A DNA stretch of 64,000 nt from Cryobacterium tepidiphilum (GTDB lineage Bacteria > Actinomycetota > Actinomycetes > Actinomycetales > Microbacteriaceae), in assembly GCF_003716325.1 (NCBI RefSeq), contig NZ_RDSR01000002.1, positions 124,001-188,000 on the forward strand. The letters are read 5' to 3'. Each line of letters starts with the position of its first letter. Position 1 is the first letter of the stretch. Of this stretch, positions 31,917 to 41,177 are shown one piece after another. The translations under genes were made by a program, and so were the position numbers. Under the pieces are notes generated by a model that was given only the letters and a program-made list of their open reading frames with translations, was not told the DNA's origin and ran no database searches.

Positions 31917-33683
31917 ATGGCAATTCTGGCTACGGAGCGTCCCGCTCCCGTTCAACAGAGGGCCGTCCTGCCGGCGCCGAAGTACCGCAAGGTCTTCGGC
32001 GTCGGCCGGAGCCGGCTCTTCCAATACGTCGTCATCGTGATCCTGGCGCTCTTCGTGATCGCCCCGATCGTGCCGATCCTCTACCAGTCGTTCACCGACC
32101 GTCCCCTGTATGAGGCAGGCGGCATCCTCACGGTGCAGAACTACGTGCACCTGTTCACCGACTCCGGCTTCGGCACGGTCATTCTGAACACGGCCATCTT
32201 CGCCGTGTCGACGACGGTGCTGACGCTCGTCATCGCCGTCCCCATGGCGGTCCTCGTCGTCCGCACCCGGCTTCCGTTCGGCAAGGTCCTCGGCCTGTCG
32301 ATGCAGTGGCCGTTCTACATCTCCTCGCTGATCCTGAGTTTCGGCTGGATCACGTTGTACGGGCCCGCCGGGTTCGTCAGCGTCGTCGTGCGCGACGCGA
32401 TCGGTTTCGTGCCCTGGAACCTGTATTCGCTCGGCGGGATGGCCGTGACGGAGGCAGTCGCCCTGGCTCCGATCGCCTATGTCTTCTGCGCGAACGCCCT
32501 CCGCCAGTCCGACGCCTCACTGGAGAGCGCTGCGCAGGTCTGCGGCGCCAAGCCGCTGCGCATCCTGTTCTCGGTCGTGATCCCCATGTTGCGGCCCCCG
32601 GTCGTCTACGCGTCGATCCTGACCTTCAGCATGGCGCTGGAGACCCTGAGTGTGCCGCTGCTCTACGGCACGCCGGTGAAGATCGAGGTCTTCTCCACCT
32701 TCCTGTACACCAACGGCCTGCAGTCCATCCGTCCCGATTACGGAATCCTGGGAGCGGCGTCCACCATCATCCTGTTCGTGACGATCGCGACCGTGTTCGT
32801 GCAGGCCAAGGTGCTGAAGAACTCCCAGCGGTTCATCTCCGTGCGCGGCAAGGCCACCCGGCCCCGCCGGCTGGAGCTCGGCTGGATCCGCTGGGTGGGC
32901 GCGGCCGGCATCCTGCTCTACGTGATCTTCGGGGCGACCCTGCCGATCCTCGGCCTGGTGTTCCGTTCGTTCACGCTCATCTTCACGCCCCTGCAGAGCC
33001 CGTTCAAGACGCTCACCCTGGCCAACTACGACCGGATCTTCACGTACACCGCCTACATCAACTCGATCGTCAACAGTGTGATCATCGCGGCGGTCGGCGC
33101 GGTGCTCATCAGCTGCCTCGCCCTCGCCGCCGTGCTCGTGGCCAAACGATCCAACTTCCGGTTCGCCCGCACCGTGGAGTATCTCGCCCTCGGCCCGCAG
33201 GCGATCCCCGGCATCATCGTCGGTATCGGATTCTTCTGGGCGTTCGCGCTGCTGCCGAACGCGCTCGGGGGGCTGTTCCAGGGCGCCCTGGCCGGACTGA
33301 TCGTCGCCTTCGGCCTGCGCGCGTTGCCGACGGCGTTCGGCTCCATCTCGCCGGCACTCATGCAGATCGCCAATGAACTCGACAACGCCGCACGCACATC
33401 CGGTGCCGACTGGCTGGGCGCGTTCATGCGGGTGCTCCGGAGCCTCTTGTTCCCCGCCTTCATGGGCGCGATCATCCTCGTGTTCGTCACGATGATGAAG
33501 GAGTACTCCGCCGCCCTGTTCCTGTCGTCCGCGCACACCGGGGTCATCGGCACCACGATGCTCGAGTTGTGGGTGCAGGGAAACTCCGGATCCGTGGCCG
33601 CCCTGGCCACCATCCAAATCGCGATCACCGCCGTCTTCGTCGCCGTGGCGAGCCAATTCATGAAGGGACACGCTGATGCCTGA
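31917..33683 (+). CDS. Fused two-domain ABC permease (FbpB/PhnU-V-like)
   Basis: 588 aa, two binding-protein-dependent permease units in tandem, about twelve spans. EAA-type loops occur at ESAAQVCGAKPLRILFSVVIPMLRPP (first half) and NELDNAARTSGADWLGAFMRVLRSLLFPAFMG (second half). The fused arrangement is typical of ferric-iron and 2-aminoethylphosphonate importers. The ATG at 31917 follows AAGGAAAC; the 3' end overlaps the ATPase gene by 8 bp. Confidence 0.92.
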   Translation: MAILATERPAPVQQRAVLPAPKYRKVFGVGRSRLFQYVVIVILALFVIAPIVPILYQSFTDRPLYEAGGILTVQNYVHLFTDSGFGTVILNTAIFAVSTTVLTLVIAVPMAVLVVRTRLPFGKVLGLSMQWPFYISSLILSFGWITLYGPAGFVSVVVRDAIGFVPWNLYSLGGMAVTEAVALAPIAYVFCANALRQSDASLESAAQVCGAKPLRILFSVVIPMLRPPVVYASILTFSMALETLSVPLLYGTPVKIEVFSTFLYTNGLQSIRPDYGILGAASTIILFVTIATVFVQAKVLKNSQRFISVRGKATRPRRLELGWIRWVGAAGILLYVIFGATLPILGLVFRSFTLIFTPLQSPFKTLTLANYDRIFTYTAYINSIVNSVIIAAVGAVLISCLALAAVLVAKRSNFRFARTVEYLALGPQAIPGIIVGIGFFWAFALLPNALGGLFQGALAGLIVAFGLRALPTAFGSISPALMQIANELDNAARTSGADWLGAFMRVLRSLLFPAFMGAIILVFVTMMKEYSAALFLSSAHTGVIGTTMLELWVQGNSGSVAALATIQIAITAVFVAVASQFMKGHADA

Positions 33684-34803
33684 GGTACGCGTCTCACACC
33701 TGTTCAAGAAGTTCGGAAACGTCAACGTTCTCAATGACATCGACTTCACCATCAACGAGGGCGAGTTCTTCACGCTGCTGGGCCCCAGCGGATGCGGGAA
33801 GTCGACCACCCTCAACTGCATCGCCGGTCTGGAGCAGCCGACTGCGGGGTCGATCGCGGTGGGTGGAACGCCGTTCGTCGACACGGAACGGGGAATCTAC
33901 GTCCCGACCGAGGAACGCAACCTCGGCATGGTGTTCCAGTCCTACGCCCTCTGGCCGCAGATGACGGTGTCGAAGAACCTCGCGATGCCCCTGTCGATCC
34001 GGCGCGCCTCTCGTGGCGACAAGGCCGAGCGCATTCACGACGCACTGGACAAGGTGGGCCTGTCGCACCTGAAGGACCGGTACCCGCACGAGCTGTCCGG
34101 CGGACAGCAGCAGCGCGTGGCGCTGGCGCGCGCCCTCGTCTACTCGCCGAGCGTCCTGCTCCTCGACGAGCCGCTGTCCAACCTAGACGCGAAGCTGCGC
34201 GAGCAGGCGCGTGCCTGGCTGAAGCGCCTGCAGGAGGACCTCGGCATCACCACGGTCTACGTCACCCACGACCAGGACGAGGCCCTGTCGCTCAGCGACA
34301 GGATCGCCGTGATGTTCGAGGGACACATGGCGCAGATCGGCACGCCTAAGGAGATCTACGAACGACCGGCCACCGCTCATGTCGCCGCGTTCGTGGGCAG
34401 CTGCAACTTCTTCACCGGCAAGCTCGAAAACCGCAATGGGCGGATCTGCCAGGTGCGCCTCGACAACACCGGCGCCATCGTCACCATCGTGGCCGACGGC
34501 GACTTCACCATCGGGCAGGAGGTGACCGTCGCCATCCGCCCGGAGAAGCTGGCGATCACTCCGGAAGCGATCGACGTGGCCGGCGTCAACGTGCTTCACA
34601 CCGAGGTGCTCACCCGTTCCTACGTCGGATCGCGTTACGAGTACGGCCTGCGCCTCGGGCGCAACGTCGTGCAGGTGGTGTCGGCCGACGGCGGACTGGA
34701 TGGCGCCGTGCGACTGGTGTTCGACCCCGAAGACGCGCTCCTCTACCCGGGCGTGACCATCCCCTCGCAGGAGGCGCAGGAGCTCATGACGGTTTCCGCG
34801 TGA
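33676..34803 (+). CDS. ABC importer ATP-binding protein with TOBE domain
   Basis: 375 aa. Walker A LLGPSGCGKSTTLNCIAGLE, Q-loop MVFQSYALWPQMTV, signature LSGGQQQRVALARAL, Walker B VLLLDEPLSNLDAKLRE, H-loop VYVTHDQDEA. The C-terminal ~120 residues (from VGSCNFFTGKLENRNG) form a TOBE-like barrel that may bind a regulatory ligand. It overlaps the permease gene at its start and the dehydrogenase gene by 4 bp at its end, tying uptake to the catabolic enzymes. Confidence 0.94.
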   Translation: MPEVRVSHLFKKFGNVNVLNDIDFTINEGEFFTLLGPSGCGKSTTLNCIAGLEQPTAGSIAVGGTPFVDTERGIYVPTEERNLGMVFQSYALWPQMTVSKNLAMPLSIRRASRGDKAERIHDALDKVGLSHLKDRYPHELSGGQQQRVALARALVYSPSVLLLDEPLSNLDAKLREQARAWLKRLQEDLGITTVYVTHDQDEALSLSDRIAVMFEGHMAQIGTPKEIYERPATAHVAAFVGSCNFFTGKLENRNGRICQVRLDNTGAIVTIVADGDFTIGQEVTVAIRPEKLAITPEAIDVAGVNVLHTEVLTRSYVGSRYEYGLRLGRNVVQVVSADGGLDGAVRLVFDPEDALLYPGVTIPSQEAQELMTVSA

Positions 34804-35882
34804 CCGAGCCTCGGTACCGCCTGGGCGTCCTCGACGGCGACGGCATCGGACCGGAGATCGTTCCGGCTGCCGTTGCCGTCGTCGACGCCGCGCTCGCCGC
34901 AGTCGGCGCCGCACCGGTCGAGTGGGTGGAACTACCGCTCGGCCGGTCGGCCATCGACTCGCACGGCACCCCGGTGCCCGACGAGACGCTCAGTGCGCTC
35001 GCTGAGACCGACGGCTGGCTGCTCGGGCCGCACGACAGCGTCTCCTACCCGGAACCGCACAGGTCGCGCCTCAACCCCAGCGGCACCATTCGCAAGCACT
35101 TCGACCTGTATGCGAACATCCGCCCGGCCAAGTCCTTCGAGCGCGGGAACGCGATCGTCGAGGGCACGGATCTCGTGATCGCCCGGGAGAACACCGAGGG
35201 GTTCTACGCCGACCGCAACACGGTCGCCGGCACCGGCGAGTTCATGCCGACGCCCGACGTCGCCATCGCGCACGGGATCATCACGCGCAAGGCCACCGAG
35301 CGCATCGCCCGCACGGCCTTCGAGCTGGCCATGCGGCGGCGCAAGCAGGTCACGATCGTGCACAAGGCGAACGTGCTGCAGCTGACGACCGGGCTGTTCC
35401 GGCAGGTCTGCCGCGACGTCGCGGAGGAGTACCCCGAGGTCACGGTGAACGACTTCCACATCGACGCGATGACGGTGCACCTGCTGCGGCGGGCCGATCG
35501 CTTCGACGTGCTCGTCACCGAGAACATGTTCGGCGATATCCTCTCCGACCTGGCCGGTGAGATCGCCGGGTCGCTGGGGATCGCCCCGTCGATCAACAAC
35601 TCCGACACGCAGGCCATGGCTCAGGCGTCCCACGGCTCAGCGCCCGACATCGCCGGCCAGAACCTCGCCAACCCGGTGGCCATGATGCTCTCGAGCGCCA
35701 TGCTGCTGGACTGGCTCGGTTCGAAGCGGAACGACGAAAAGCTGGTGCGCGCAGCCCAGCTGATGGAGGCCGCCGTCGCAGCCGCCATCCACGGCGGCAC
35801 CGCTACACGGGACCTCGGCGGTTCGGCATCCACGACCGAGTTCACCGCTGCCGTGATCCACGCGATGCGGGACCAGGCGTGA
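34800..35882 (+). CDS. Isocitrate/isopropylmalate dehydrogenase-family protein
   Basis: 360 aa, GTG start. LGVLDGDGIGPEIVPAAVAVV is the family N-terminus; RENTEGFYADRN, VHKANVLQLTTGLFRQV (catalytic lysine), HIDAMTVHLLRR, DVLVTENMFGDILSDLAGEIAGSLGIAPSINN (metal aspartates) and HGSAPDIAGQNLANP all match. The substrate-helix FDLYANIRPAKSF has R-P-A as in IMDH/tartrate/D-malate enzymes. It oxidises a 2-hydroxy-acid with beta-carboxylate; isocitrate, D-malate, tartrate or a new substrate are possible. It is unlikely to be leucine biosynthetic given its neighbours. Confidence 0.85.
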   Translation: MTEPRYRLGVLDGDGIGPEIVPAAVAVVDAALAAVGAAPVEWVELPLGRSAIDSHGTPVPDETLSALAETDGWLLGPHDSVSYPEPHRSRLNPSGTIRKHFDLYANIRPAKSFERGNAIVEGTDLVIARENTEGFYADRNTVAGTGEFMPTPDVAIAHGIITRKATERIARTAFELAMRRRKQVTIVHKANVLQLTTGLFRQVCRDVAEEYPEVTVNDFHIDAMTVHLLRRADRFDVLVTENMFGDILSDLAGEIAGSLGIAPSINNSDTQAMAQASHGSAPDIAGQNLANPVAMMLSSAMLLDWLGSKRNDEKLVRAAQLMEAAVAAAIHGGTATRDLGGSASTTEFTAAVIHAMRDQA

Positions 35883-36958
35883 CCACTGGCACCACGAGCG
35901 CGGGCATCGTGAGTGCCGAGTCCCTGGTCGGGCTCGGCACCGAGGTGCTCGTCGCGCTCGGGGTGCCGGAGCCCGACGCCCGCCTCGTCAGCGACAGCCT
36001 CGTGACCGCCGACCTCTGGGGGCACGCATCCCACGGCATGCTCCGCCTCGGCTGGTACGCAGCCCGACTCCGGAGCGGCGTCATGAACCCGGTCACCCAG
36101 ACCGCGACCGTGCTCGACCTGGGCGCACTCGCGGTGCTCGACGGCCGTGACGGCATCGGCCAGGTCATCACCGACCAGGCGTGCACGGATGCGACGCGCC
36201 GGGCCCGCGAACACGGCGTCGGGGTCGTGGCGGTGCGGAACAGCAACCACTTCGGCACGGCCGCGTACTGGACCAGGCGCATGGCCGAGGCCGGCTTCGT
36301 CGGGATTCTCACCACGAACGGCAGCCCCGCGATGGCCCCGTGGGGAGGAACCGAGAAGACCGTCGGCGCGAACCCGTGGTCCATCGCCACTCCGGGCGGC
36401 AGCCATCCACCGGTCGTGCTCGACATCGCGAACACGGCGGTCGCCCGCGGCAAGATCTACGCGGCCCTCCAGCGCGGCGAGGAGATCCCCGTCGGCTGGG
36501 CGATCGACCGGGACGGCCGGCCGACGACCGACCCCAGCGCGGCGATCGACGGCATCCTGCTCCCCGTCGGGGGCCACAAGGGCTACGGCATCTCGTTCAT
36601 GATGGACGTGCTGTCGGGTGTGCTCACCGGCAGCTCCTACGCAACGGATGTCGTCGGCCCGTACGTGCCCGACCAGCCCAGCGGCTGCGGCCACCTCGTC
36701 ATCGCGCTCGACATCGACGCCATGCTGGGCGCCGAGCTGTTCGCCGCCCGCATCGACGACCTCATCGAATCCACCAAGGCGGTGCCGCTCGCGGCCGGCG
36801 CGACCGAGATCTTCTACCCCGGCGAACCGGAGAGCCGGGCCGAGGCCGCCGGACGCCGAAGCGGCGTGAGCCTGCCCGCGAAGACCATCGACGAACTGCG
36901 CGCCCTCGCCGCGGACTGCGGTGTGACCTTCAACCTGCACCCGACGGATGGCCGCTGA
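35879..36958 (+). CDS. Ldh-family (malate/L-lactate/sulfolactate-type) NAD(P)-dependent oxidoreductase
   Basis: 359 aa, GTG start overlapping the previous stop by 4 bp. Family signatures: VTADLWGHASHGMLRL (active histidines), VRNSNHFGTAAYWTRRM, GILTTNGSPAMAPWGG, GANPWSIATPG, VVLDIANTAVARGKI and PVGGHKGYGISFMMDVLSGVLTG. The fold oxidises 2-hydroxy acids (malate, lactate, sulfolactate, ureidoglycolate, 2,3-diketo-gulonate). Two different hydroxy-acid dehydrogenases side by side suggest sequential or stereo-specific oxidations of an imported acid. Confidence 0.9.
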   Translation: MTTGTTSAGIVSAESLVGLGTEVLVALGVPEPDARLVSDSLVTADLWGHASHGMLRLGWYAARLRSGVMNPVTQTATVLDLGALAVLDGRDGIGQVITDQACTDATRRAREHGVGVVAVRNSNHFGTAAYWTRRMAEAGFVGILTTNGSPAMAPWGGTEKTVGANPWSIATPGGSHPPVVLDIANTAVARGKIYAALQRGEEIPVGWAIDRDGRPTTDPSAAIDGILLPVGGHKGYGISFMMDVLSGVLTGSSYATDVVGPYVPDQPSGCGHLVIALDIDAMLGAELFAARIDDLIESTKAVPLAAGATEIFYPGEPESRAEAAGRRSGVSLPAKTIDELRALAADCGVTFNLHPTDGR

Positions 36959-37300
36959 GTGTTCACCGTCATCGTCACGCTCGACGTCATCCCCGACCGC
37001 ATCGACGAGTTCCTCGACGGGCTGCACCGGAACGCCCGGGCGACCCTCGCCGACGAGCCGGGCTGCCTCCGGTTCGACGTCCACCGCGTCGCCGACGCGC
37101 CCGGCCGCTTCATGCTCTACGAGCTGTACGCCTCCGAGCGCGCCTTCTACGACGAGCACCGGGCGGCGCCGCACTATGCCGCCTGGCGTGCCGTCGCCGA
37201 TCGGTGCGTCGTGCCCGGCAGCCACGTCAACACCTTCGCCACACCGGCCTTCCCGGAGGACATCCCGGAGAACGCCCCGAGAACGGACGGCAATGCCTGA
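36959..37300 (+). CDS. ABM-domain protein (putative quinol monooxygenase / dimeric ferredoxin-like barrel)
   Basis: 113 aa, GTG directly after the Ldh-family stop. FTVIVTLDVIPDRIDEFLDGLHRNARATLADEPGCLRFDVHR and FMLYELYASERAFYDEHRAAPHYAAW are the classic ABM strands and helix; members are small homodimers acting on quinols, or LsrG-like isomerases/epimerases. The latter activity would fit an acid-sugar pathway better than oxygenation. The stop overlaps the aconitase start by 8 bp. Confidence 0.88.
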   Translation: MFTVIVTLDVIPDRIDEFLDGLHRNARATLADEPGCLRFDVHRVADAPGRFMLYELYASERAFYDEHRAAPHYAAWRAVADRCVVPGSHVNTFATPAFPEDIPENAPRTDGNA

Positions 37301-39989
37301 CCTGCACCACCTGACAGCGGCATCCGCTCCCCTCGACAGCTTCGGGACCATCGGCACCCTCGCCGTCGACGGCCGCACGTATCGCCTCGCCCGCCTGGCG
37401 GGCGTCGCCCCCGACCGGCTGCCGTACACGATCCGCATCCTGCTCGAGAACCTGCTGCGCAACGAAGACGGCGTCACCGTCGACCGGGCACAGATCGAGG
37501 CCCTGCTCGACTGGGGCTCGCCCGAGGCCTTCGCCACGCCGATCGCCCTCACCCCCGGCCGCGCCTTCCTGCACGACACGAACGGCGTGCCCGCCCTGGC
37601 GGACCTCGCCTCGATGCGCGACGCGATGCGTGCGATCGGCGGCGATCCCGCCGACGTGAACCCGCGCATCCGCTCGGAGCTCGTCATCGACCACTCGGTC
37701 GTCGCCGACTTCTTCGGCTCCGCGGACGCCGCCGAACGCAACGGCCGGATCGAATACGAGCGCAACGCCGAACGCTACCGCTTTCTCCGCTGGGGCCAGC
37801 AGTCGCTGCGGAACTTCCAGGTCGTGCCACCGGGCACCGGCATCATGCACCAGGTGAACGTCGAATACCTCGCCCACGTGATCGACGCCGACAACGGATG
37901 GCTGCGCCCCGACGTGTGCCTCGGCACCGACTCGCACACCACCATGGTCAACGGCCTCGGCGTGCTGGGCTGGGGCATCGGCGGCATCGAGGCGGAAGCG
38001 GCCATGCTGGGCGAGACCGTCGACATGCTCATTCCGCGCGTCGTCGGGTTCCGCCTCACCGGGACCCTTCCCGAGGGGGCGACCGCGACCGACCTGGTGC
38101 TCACCATCACCGAGCTGCTGCGTGCGCACGGGGTGGTCGGCGCGTTCGTCGAGTTCCACGGCGACGGCGTCGGCCGGGTGAGCGTTCCCGACCGGCTGAC
38201 CATCGCCAACATGAGCCCCGAGTTCGGCTCGACCTGCGCGTACTTTCCCATCGACGACGAGACACTGCGGTACCTGCGCTTCACGGGCCGGAGCGCGGAG
38301 CAGGTCGCGATCGTCGAGGCGTACGCCCGCGAGCAGGGACTCTGGCACCGGCCGGAGCACGCGGCGGACTACACCGAGCGGATCGAGCTGGACCTCGCGA
38401 CCGTGCGCCCGTCGCTCGCGGGACCGCGCCGCCCGCAGGACCGCGTGCCGCTGGCCGACGCGAAGCCCAGGTTCGCGGCCGAGCTCGTGTCGGCGCTGGG
38501 AGCGGGCGCCGACCCGGCGTTCGTCGTGCCGGTCACCCTCGACGGTGACCGGCACGAGTTGGGCCATGGTGCCGTCGCCATCGCGGCCATCACCTCCTGC
38601 ACCAACACCTCGAACCCCTCGGTCATGGTCGCCGCCGGCCTGCTCGCACGCAACGCCGCCCGCCTCGGGCTCCGCAGCAAGCCTTGGGTCAAGACCACGC
38701 TGTCGCCGGGCTCCCGGGTCGTCACCGACTACCTCGACACGGCTGGGCTGACCGCGCCGCTCGAGCAGCTCGGGTTCCACCTCGCCGGATACGGGTGCAT
38801 GACCTGCATCGGCGCCTCGGGCCCGCTCATCCCCGAGGTCGAGGAGGCCGTGCGCGAGCACGGCCTGAGCGTGGTCTCGGTGCTCTCCGGCAACCGCAAC
38901 TTCGACGGCAGGATCAATCCCGACGCGCGGATGAACTACCTCGCGTCGCCGCCGCTCGTCGTCGCCTACGCGGTCGCCGGCACCATGGACATCGACCTGT
39001 ACGCCGATCCGCTGGGGCAGGCGCGCGACGGCAGCGACGTGTACCTCCGCGACCTCTGGCCGTCGTCCGGCGAGATCAGCGAGGTGATCGAGTCGTGCCT
39101 CGGGCCGGAGATGTTCGAGCGCACCTACCGCGACGTCTTCACCGGCGACGACCGGTGGCGGTCCATCGACGCCCCCTCGGGCGCCACCTTCGAGTGGGAC
39201 GAGGACAGCACCTATCTCCGCCGGCCGCCCTACTTCGACGGCATGGGCGTCGAGCCGGAACCCGTGACCGATATCGAGGGCGCGCGCGTTCTCGTCTACC
39301 TCGGCGACACCGTGACCACCGACCATGTCTCACCCGCCGGCGCCATCCCCGCCGCATCCGTCGCGGGCGAGTACCTCGCGGCGCGCGGGGTGGAGCGGTT
39401 CCAGCTGAACACCTACGCCTCCCGGCGCGGCAACCACGAGGTCATGATGCGGGGCACGTTCGCCAACGTGCGGCTGCAGAACCGCCTGGTGCCGGGCGTG
39501 GAGGGCGGGTACACCCTCGACTTCGCCGCGGACGGCGAGATGACGAGCATTTACGACGCGGCGATGGCGTCCCGCGCCGCCGGCACCCCGCTCGTCGTCC
39601 TCGGCGGCCAGCTCTACGGCAGCGGGTCGTCGCGCGACTGGGCGGCGAAAGGACCGGCCCTCCTCGGGGTGCGGGCCGTCATCGCGCAGTCGTTCGAACG
39701 CATCCACCGCTCCAACCTCATCGGCATGGGCGTGCTGCCGCTGGAATTCCTCCCCGGCGAGGGCGCGGAGAGCCTCGGCCTCACCGGCAGCGAGGTGTTC
39801 CACATCCGCGGTCTCGGCGGGATCGGCCACGACACTCAGCGGCCAACGGCGACCGTCGCGGCGGGCGGCACCGAGTTCACCGTCACCGTTCGGCTCGACA
39901 CGCCCCGGGAACGCGAGATCTACCGCCACGGTGGCATCATGAAGTTCGTGCTCCGTCGACTGCAACACCAGGCCGCGGCGACCAGGTGA
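37293..39989 (+). CDS. acnA: Aconitate hydratase (AcnA-type)
   Basis: 898 aa, full length for AcnA. [4Fe-4S] ligands in TSCTNTSNPSVM and GYGCMTCIGASG; LGTDSHTTMVNGLGVLGWGIGGIEAEAAMLG, GRSAEQVAIVEAYAREQGLW and the C-terminal swivel motif QLYGSGSSRDWAAKGPALLGVRAVIA are all conserved. It interconverts citrate and isocitrate, or a homologous tricarboxylate. I use the ATG at 37293; a longer in-frame reading begins far upstream and only overlaps the ABM gene. Its place within a transport/dehydrogenase operon suggests a dedicated paralogue, not necessarily the TCA enzyme. Confidence 0.93.
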   Translation: MPDLHHLTAASAPLDSFGTIGTLAVDGRTYRLARLAGVAPDRLPYTIRILLENLLRNEDGVTVDRAQIEALLDWGSPEAFATPIALTPGRAFLHDTNGVPALADLASMRDAMRAIGGDPADVNPRIRSELVIDHSVVADFFGSADAAERNGRIEYERNAERYRFLRWGQQSLRNFQVVPPGTGIMHQVNVEYLAHVIDADNGWLRPDVCLGTDSHTTMVNGLGVLGWGIGGIEAEAAMLGETVDMLIPRVVGFRLTGTLPEGATATDLVLTITELLRAHGVVGAFVEFHGDGVGRVSVPDRLTIANMSPEFGSTCAYFPIDDETLRYLRFTGRSAEQVAIVEAYAREQGLWHRPEHAADYTERIELDLATVRPSLAGPRRPQDRVPLADAKPRFAAELVSALGAGADPAFVVPVTLDGDRHELGHGAVAIAAITSCTNTSNPSVMVAAGLLARNAARLGLRSKPWVKTTLSPGSRVVTDYLDTAGLTAPLEQLGFHLAGYGCMTCIGASGPLIPEVEEAVREHGLSVVSVLSGNRNFDGRINPDARMNYLASPPLVVAYAVAGTMDIDLYADPLGQARDGSDVYLRDLWPSSGEISEVIESCLGPEMFERTYRDVFTGDDRWRSIDAPSGATFEWDEDSTYLRRPPYFDGMGVEPEPVTDIEGARVLVYLGDTVTTDHVSPAGAIPAASVAGEYLAARGVERFQLNTYASRRGNHEVMMRGTFANVRLQNRLVPGVEGGYTLDFAADGEMTSIYDAAMASRAAGTPLVVLGGQLYGSGSSRDWAAKGPALLGVRAVIAQSFERIHRSNLIGMGVLPLEFLPGEGAESLGLTGSEVFHIRGLGGIGHDTQRPTATVAAGGTEFTVTVRLDTPREREIYRHGGIMKFVLRRLQHQAAATR

Positions 39990-41173
39990 GCCCCGGGGGC
40001 CGGCGGGCGATCACCCTGGTTCTCGGGCACGCTGTCCTGATCCAGGCCATCACCTTCGCCATGCGGCCGACCCTGTCGTACGCGGTGCTCGCCACCGGCG
40101 GTGAGGCGGCGCTGCTCGGCGTCGTCTCGGCGGCGTTCGCGGTCCCCGCCCTCATCCTCGCGCTGCCGGTCGGGCACGCCACCGACCGCATCGGCGAACG
40201 CACCTCGATGGTCATCGGCGGCGGATGCCTCGTGGTGGCCGCCCTGCTCGCCGCCTTCGCCCGTGGTTCACTGGTGGCCCTGTTCGCGGCCACCGTGCTC
40301 CTCGGCATCGGCCACCTGTTCTCGGTCGTGGGCGAACAGTCCATCATGGCCAGCAGCACCGGACGCGGGAGCTTCGACTCCCGCTTCGGCCTGTACACGT
40401 TCGCGGGGTCGCTCGGCCAGACTCTCGGCCCCCTGCTGCTCGCCCTGCCCGGCGGCACGGCCGCGACGCCGCCCCTCGACCTCATCTTCTTCGCGTGCGC
40501 GGTCATCGCCGCCGTGATCCTCGTCGTGTCCGTCATGGTGCGCAGCTCCGAGCGATTGGCCGGCGGCGCCCGCCCGGGCATGCTCGCCACGGCCCGGGGC
40601 CTGCTTCGCACCCGCGGTCTTCCCCGCGCGCTCCTCGCCAGCAGCATCGTGCTGGCATCCGTCGACCTGTTCATCGCTTACCTGCCCGCCCTCGGTCATG
40701 AGCGGGCCATGGCGGCGGCGGTGGTCAGTGCCATGCTCGTAGCGCGGTCGATGTTCTCGATGTTCTCGCGGCTCTTCCTCGGCCGGATGGTGCGACTCCT
40801 CGGCCGCAAGGTGCTCATGGTGTGGACCATCGCCGCGTCGGCCGTGGCGCTCGGCGCCCTCGCGCTCCCGCTTCCCGTCGCCTGGCTGCTCGTGCTCTCG
40901 GCCGTGTACGGGTTCGCGATCGGCACCTGCCAGCCGATCACGATGTCGTGGATCTCGGAGCTCGCGCCGCCGGGAACACGCGGGCTGGCGATGTCGCTCC
41001 GGCTGGCGTCGAACCGGCTGGGCCAGACCGCGCTGCCGGCGGCCCTCGGTGTCTTCGCCTCGGCGACGGGCGCGGCCGGGGTCCTGGTGGCCTCCGCGGT
41101 CGTGCTCGTGGGCGCGGCCTGGTCGAGCGCGGCGGTGGGCAATTCTGAAGGTGTCAGCGGTGCGGCAGAATAG
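39986..41173 (+). CDS. MFS transporter
   Basis: 395 aa, twelve predicted spans. Loop 2-3 motif GHATDRIGERTSM is the MFS motif A (G-x-x-x-D-R-x-G-x-R). Other points are SVVGEQSIMASSTGRGSFDSRFG between spans 4 and 5 and FLGRMVRLLGRK at the second-half motif A. GTG start overlapping the aconitase stop by 4 bp. Substrate is unknown: it may export a product or import a second organic acid. It lies directly before the CitA-type sensor. Confidence 0.87.
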   Translation: MSPGGRRAITLVLGHAVLIQAITFAMRPTLSYAVLATGGEAALLGVVSAAFAVPALILALPVGHATDRIGERTSMVIGGGCLVVAALLAAFARGSLVALFAATVLLGIGHLFSVVGEQSIMASSTGRGSFDSRFGLYTFAGSLGQTLGPLLLALPGGTAATPPLDLIFFACAVIAAVILVVSVMVRSSERLAGGARPGMLATARGLLRTRGLPRALLASSIVLASVDLFIAYLPALGHERAMAAAVVSAMLVARSMFSMFSRLFLGRMVRLLGRKVLMVWTIAASAVALGALALPLPVAWLLVLSAVYGFAIGTCQPITMSWISELAPPGTRGLAMSLRLASNRLGQTALPAALGVFASATGAAGVLVASAVVLVGAAWSSAAVGNSEGVSGAAE

Positions 41174-41177
41174 GCCT

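Noticed and set aside
30706..34803. Dedicated ferric-iron transporter (FbpABC)
   Set aside because: The architecture fits the broad Fe/AEP/thiamine family, but the binding protein lacks an obvious iron tyrosine pair and the operon continues into organic-acid enzymes, so iron specificity is not claimed.
36948..37292. N-terminal extension of aconitase by about 115 codons
   Set aside because: It overlaps the ABM-domain gene in another frame and has no aconitase homology; the ATG at 37293 gives the usual length.
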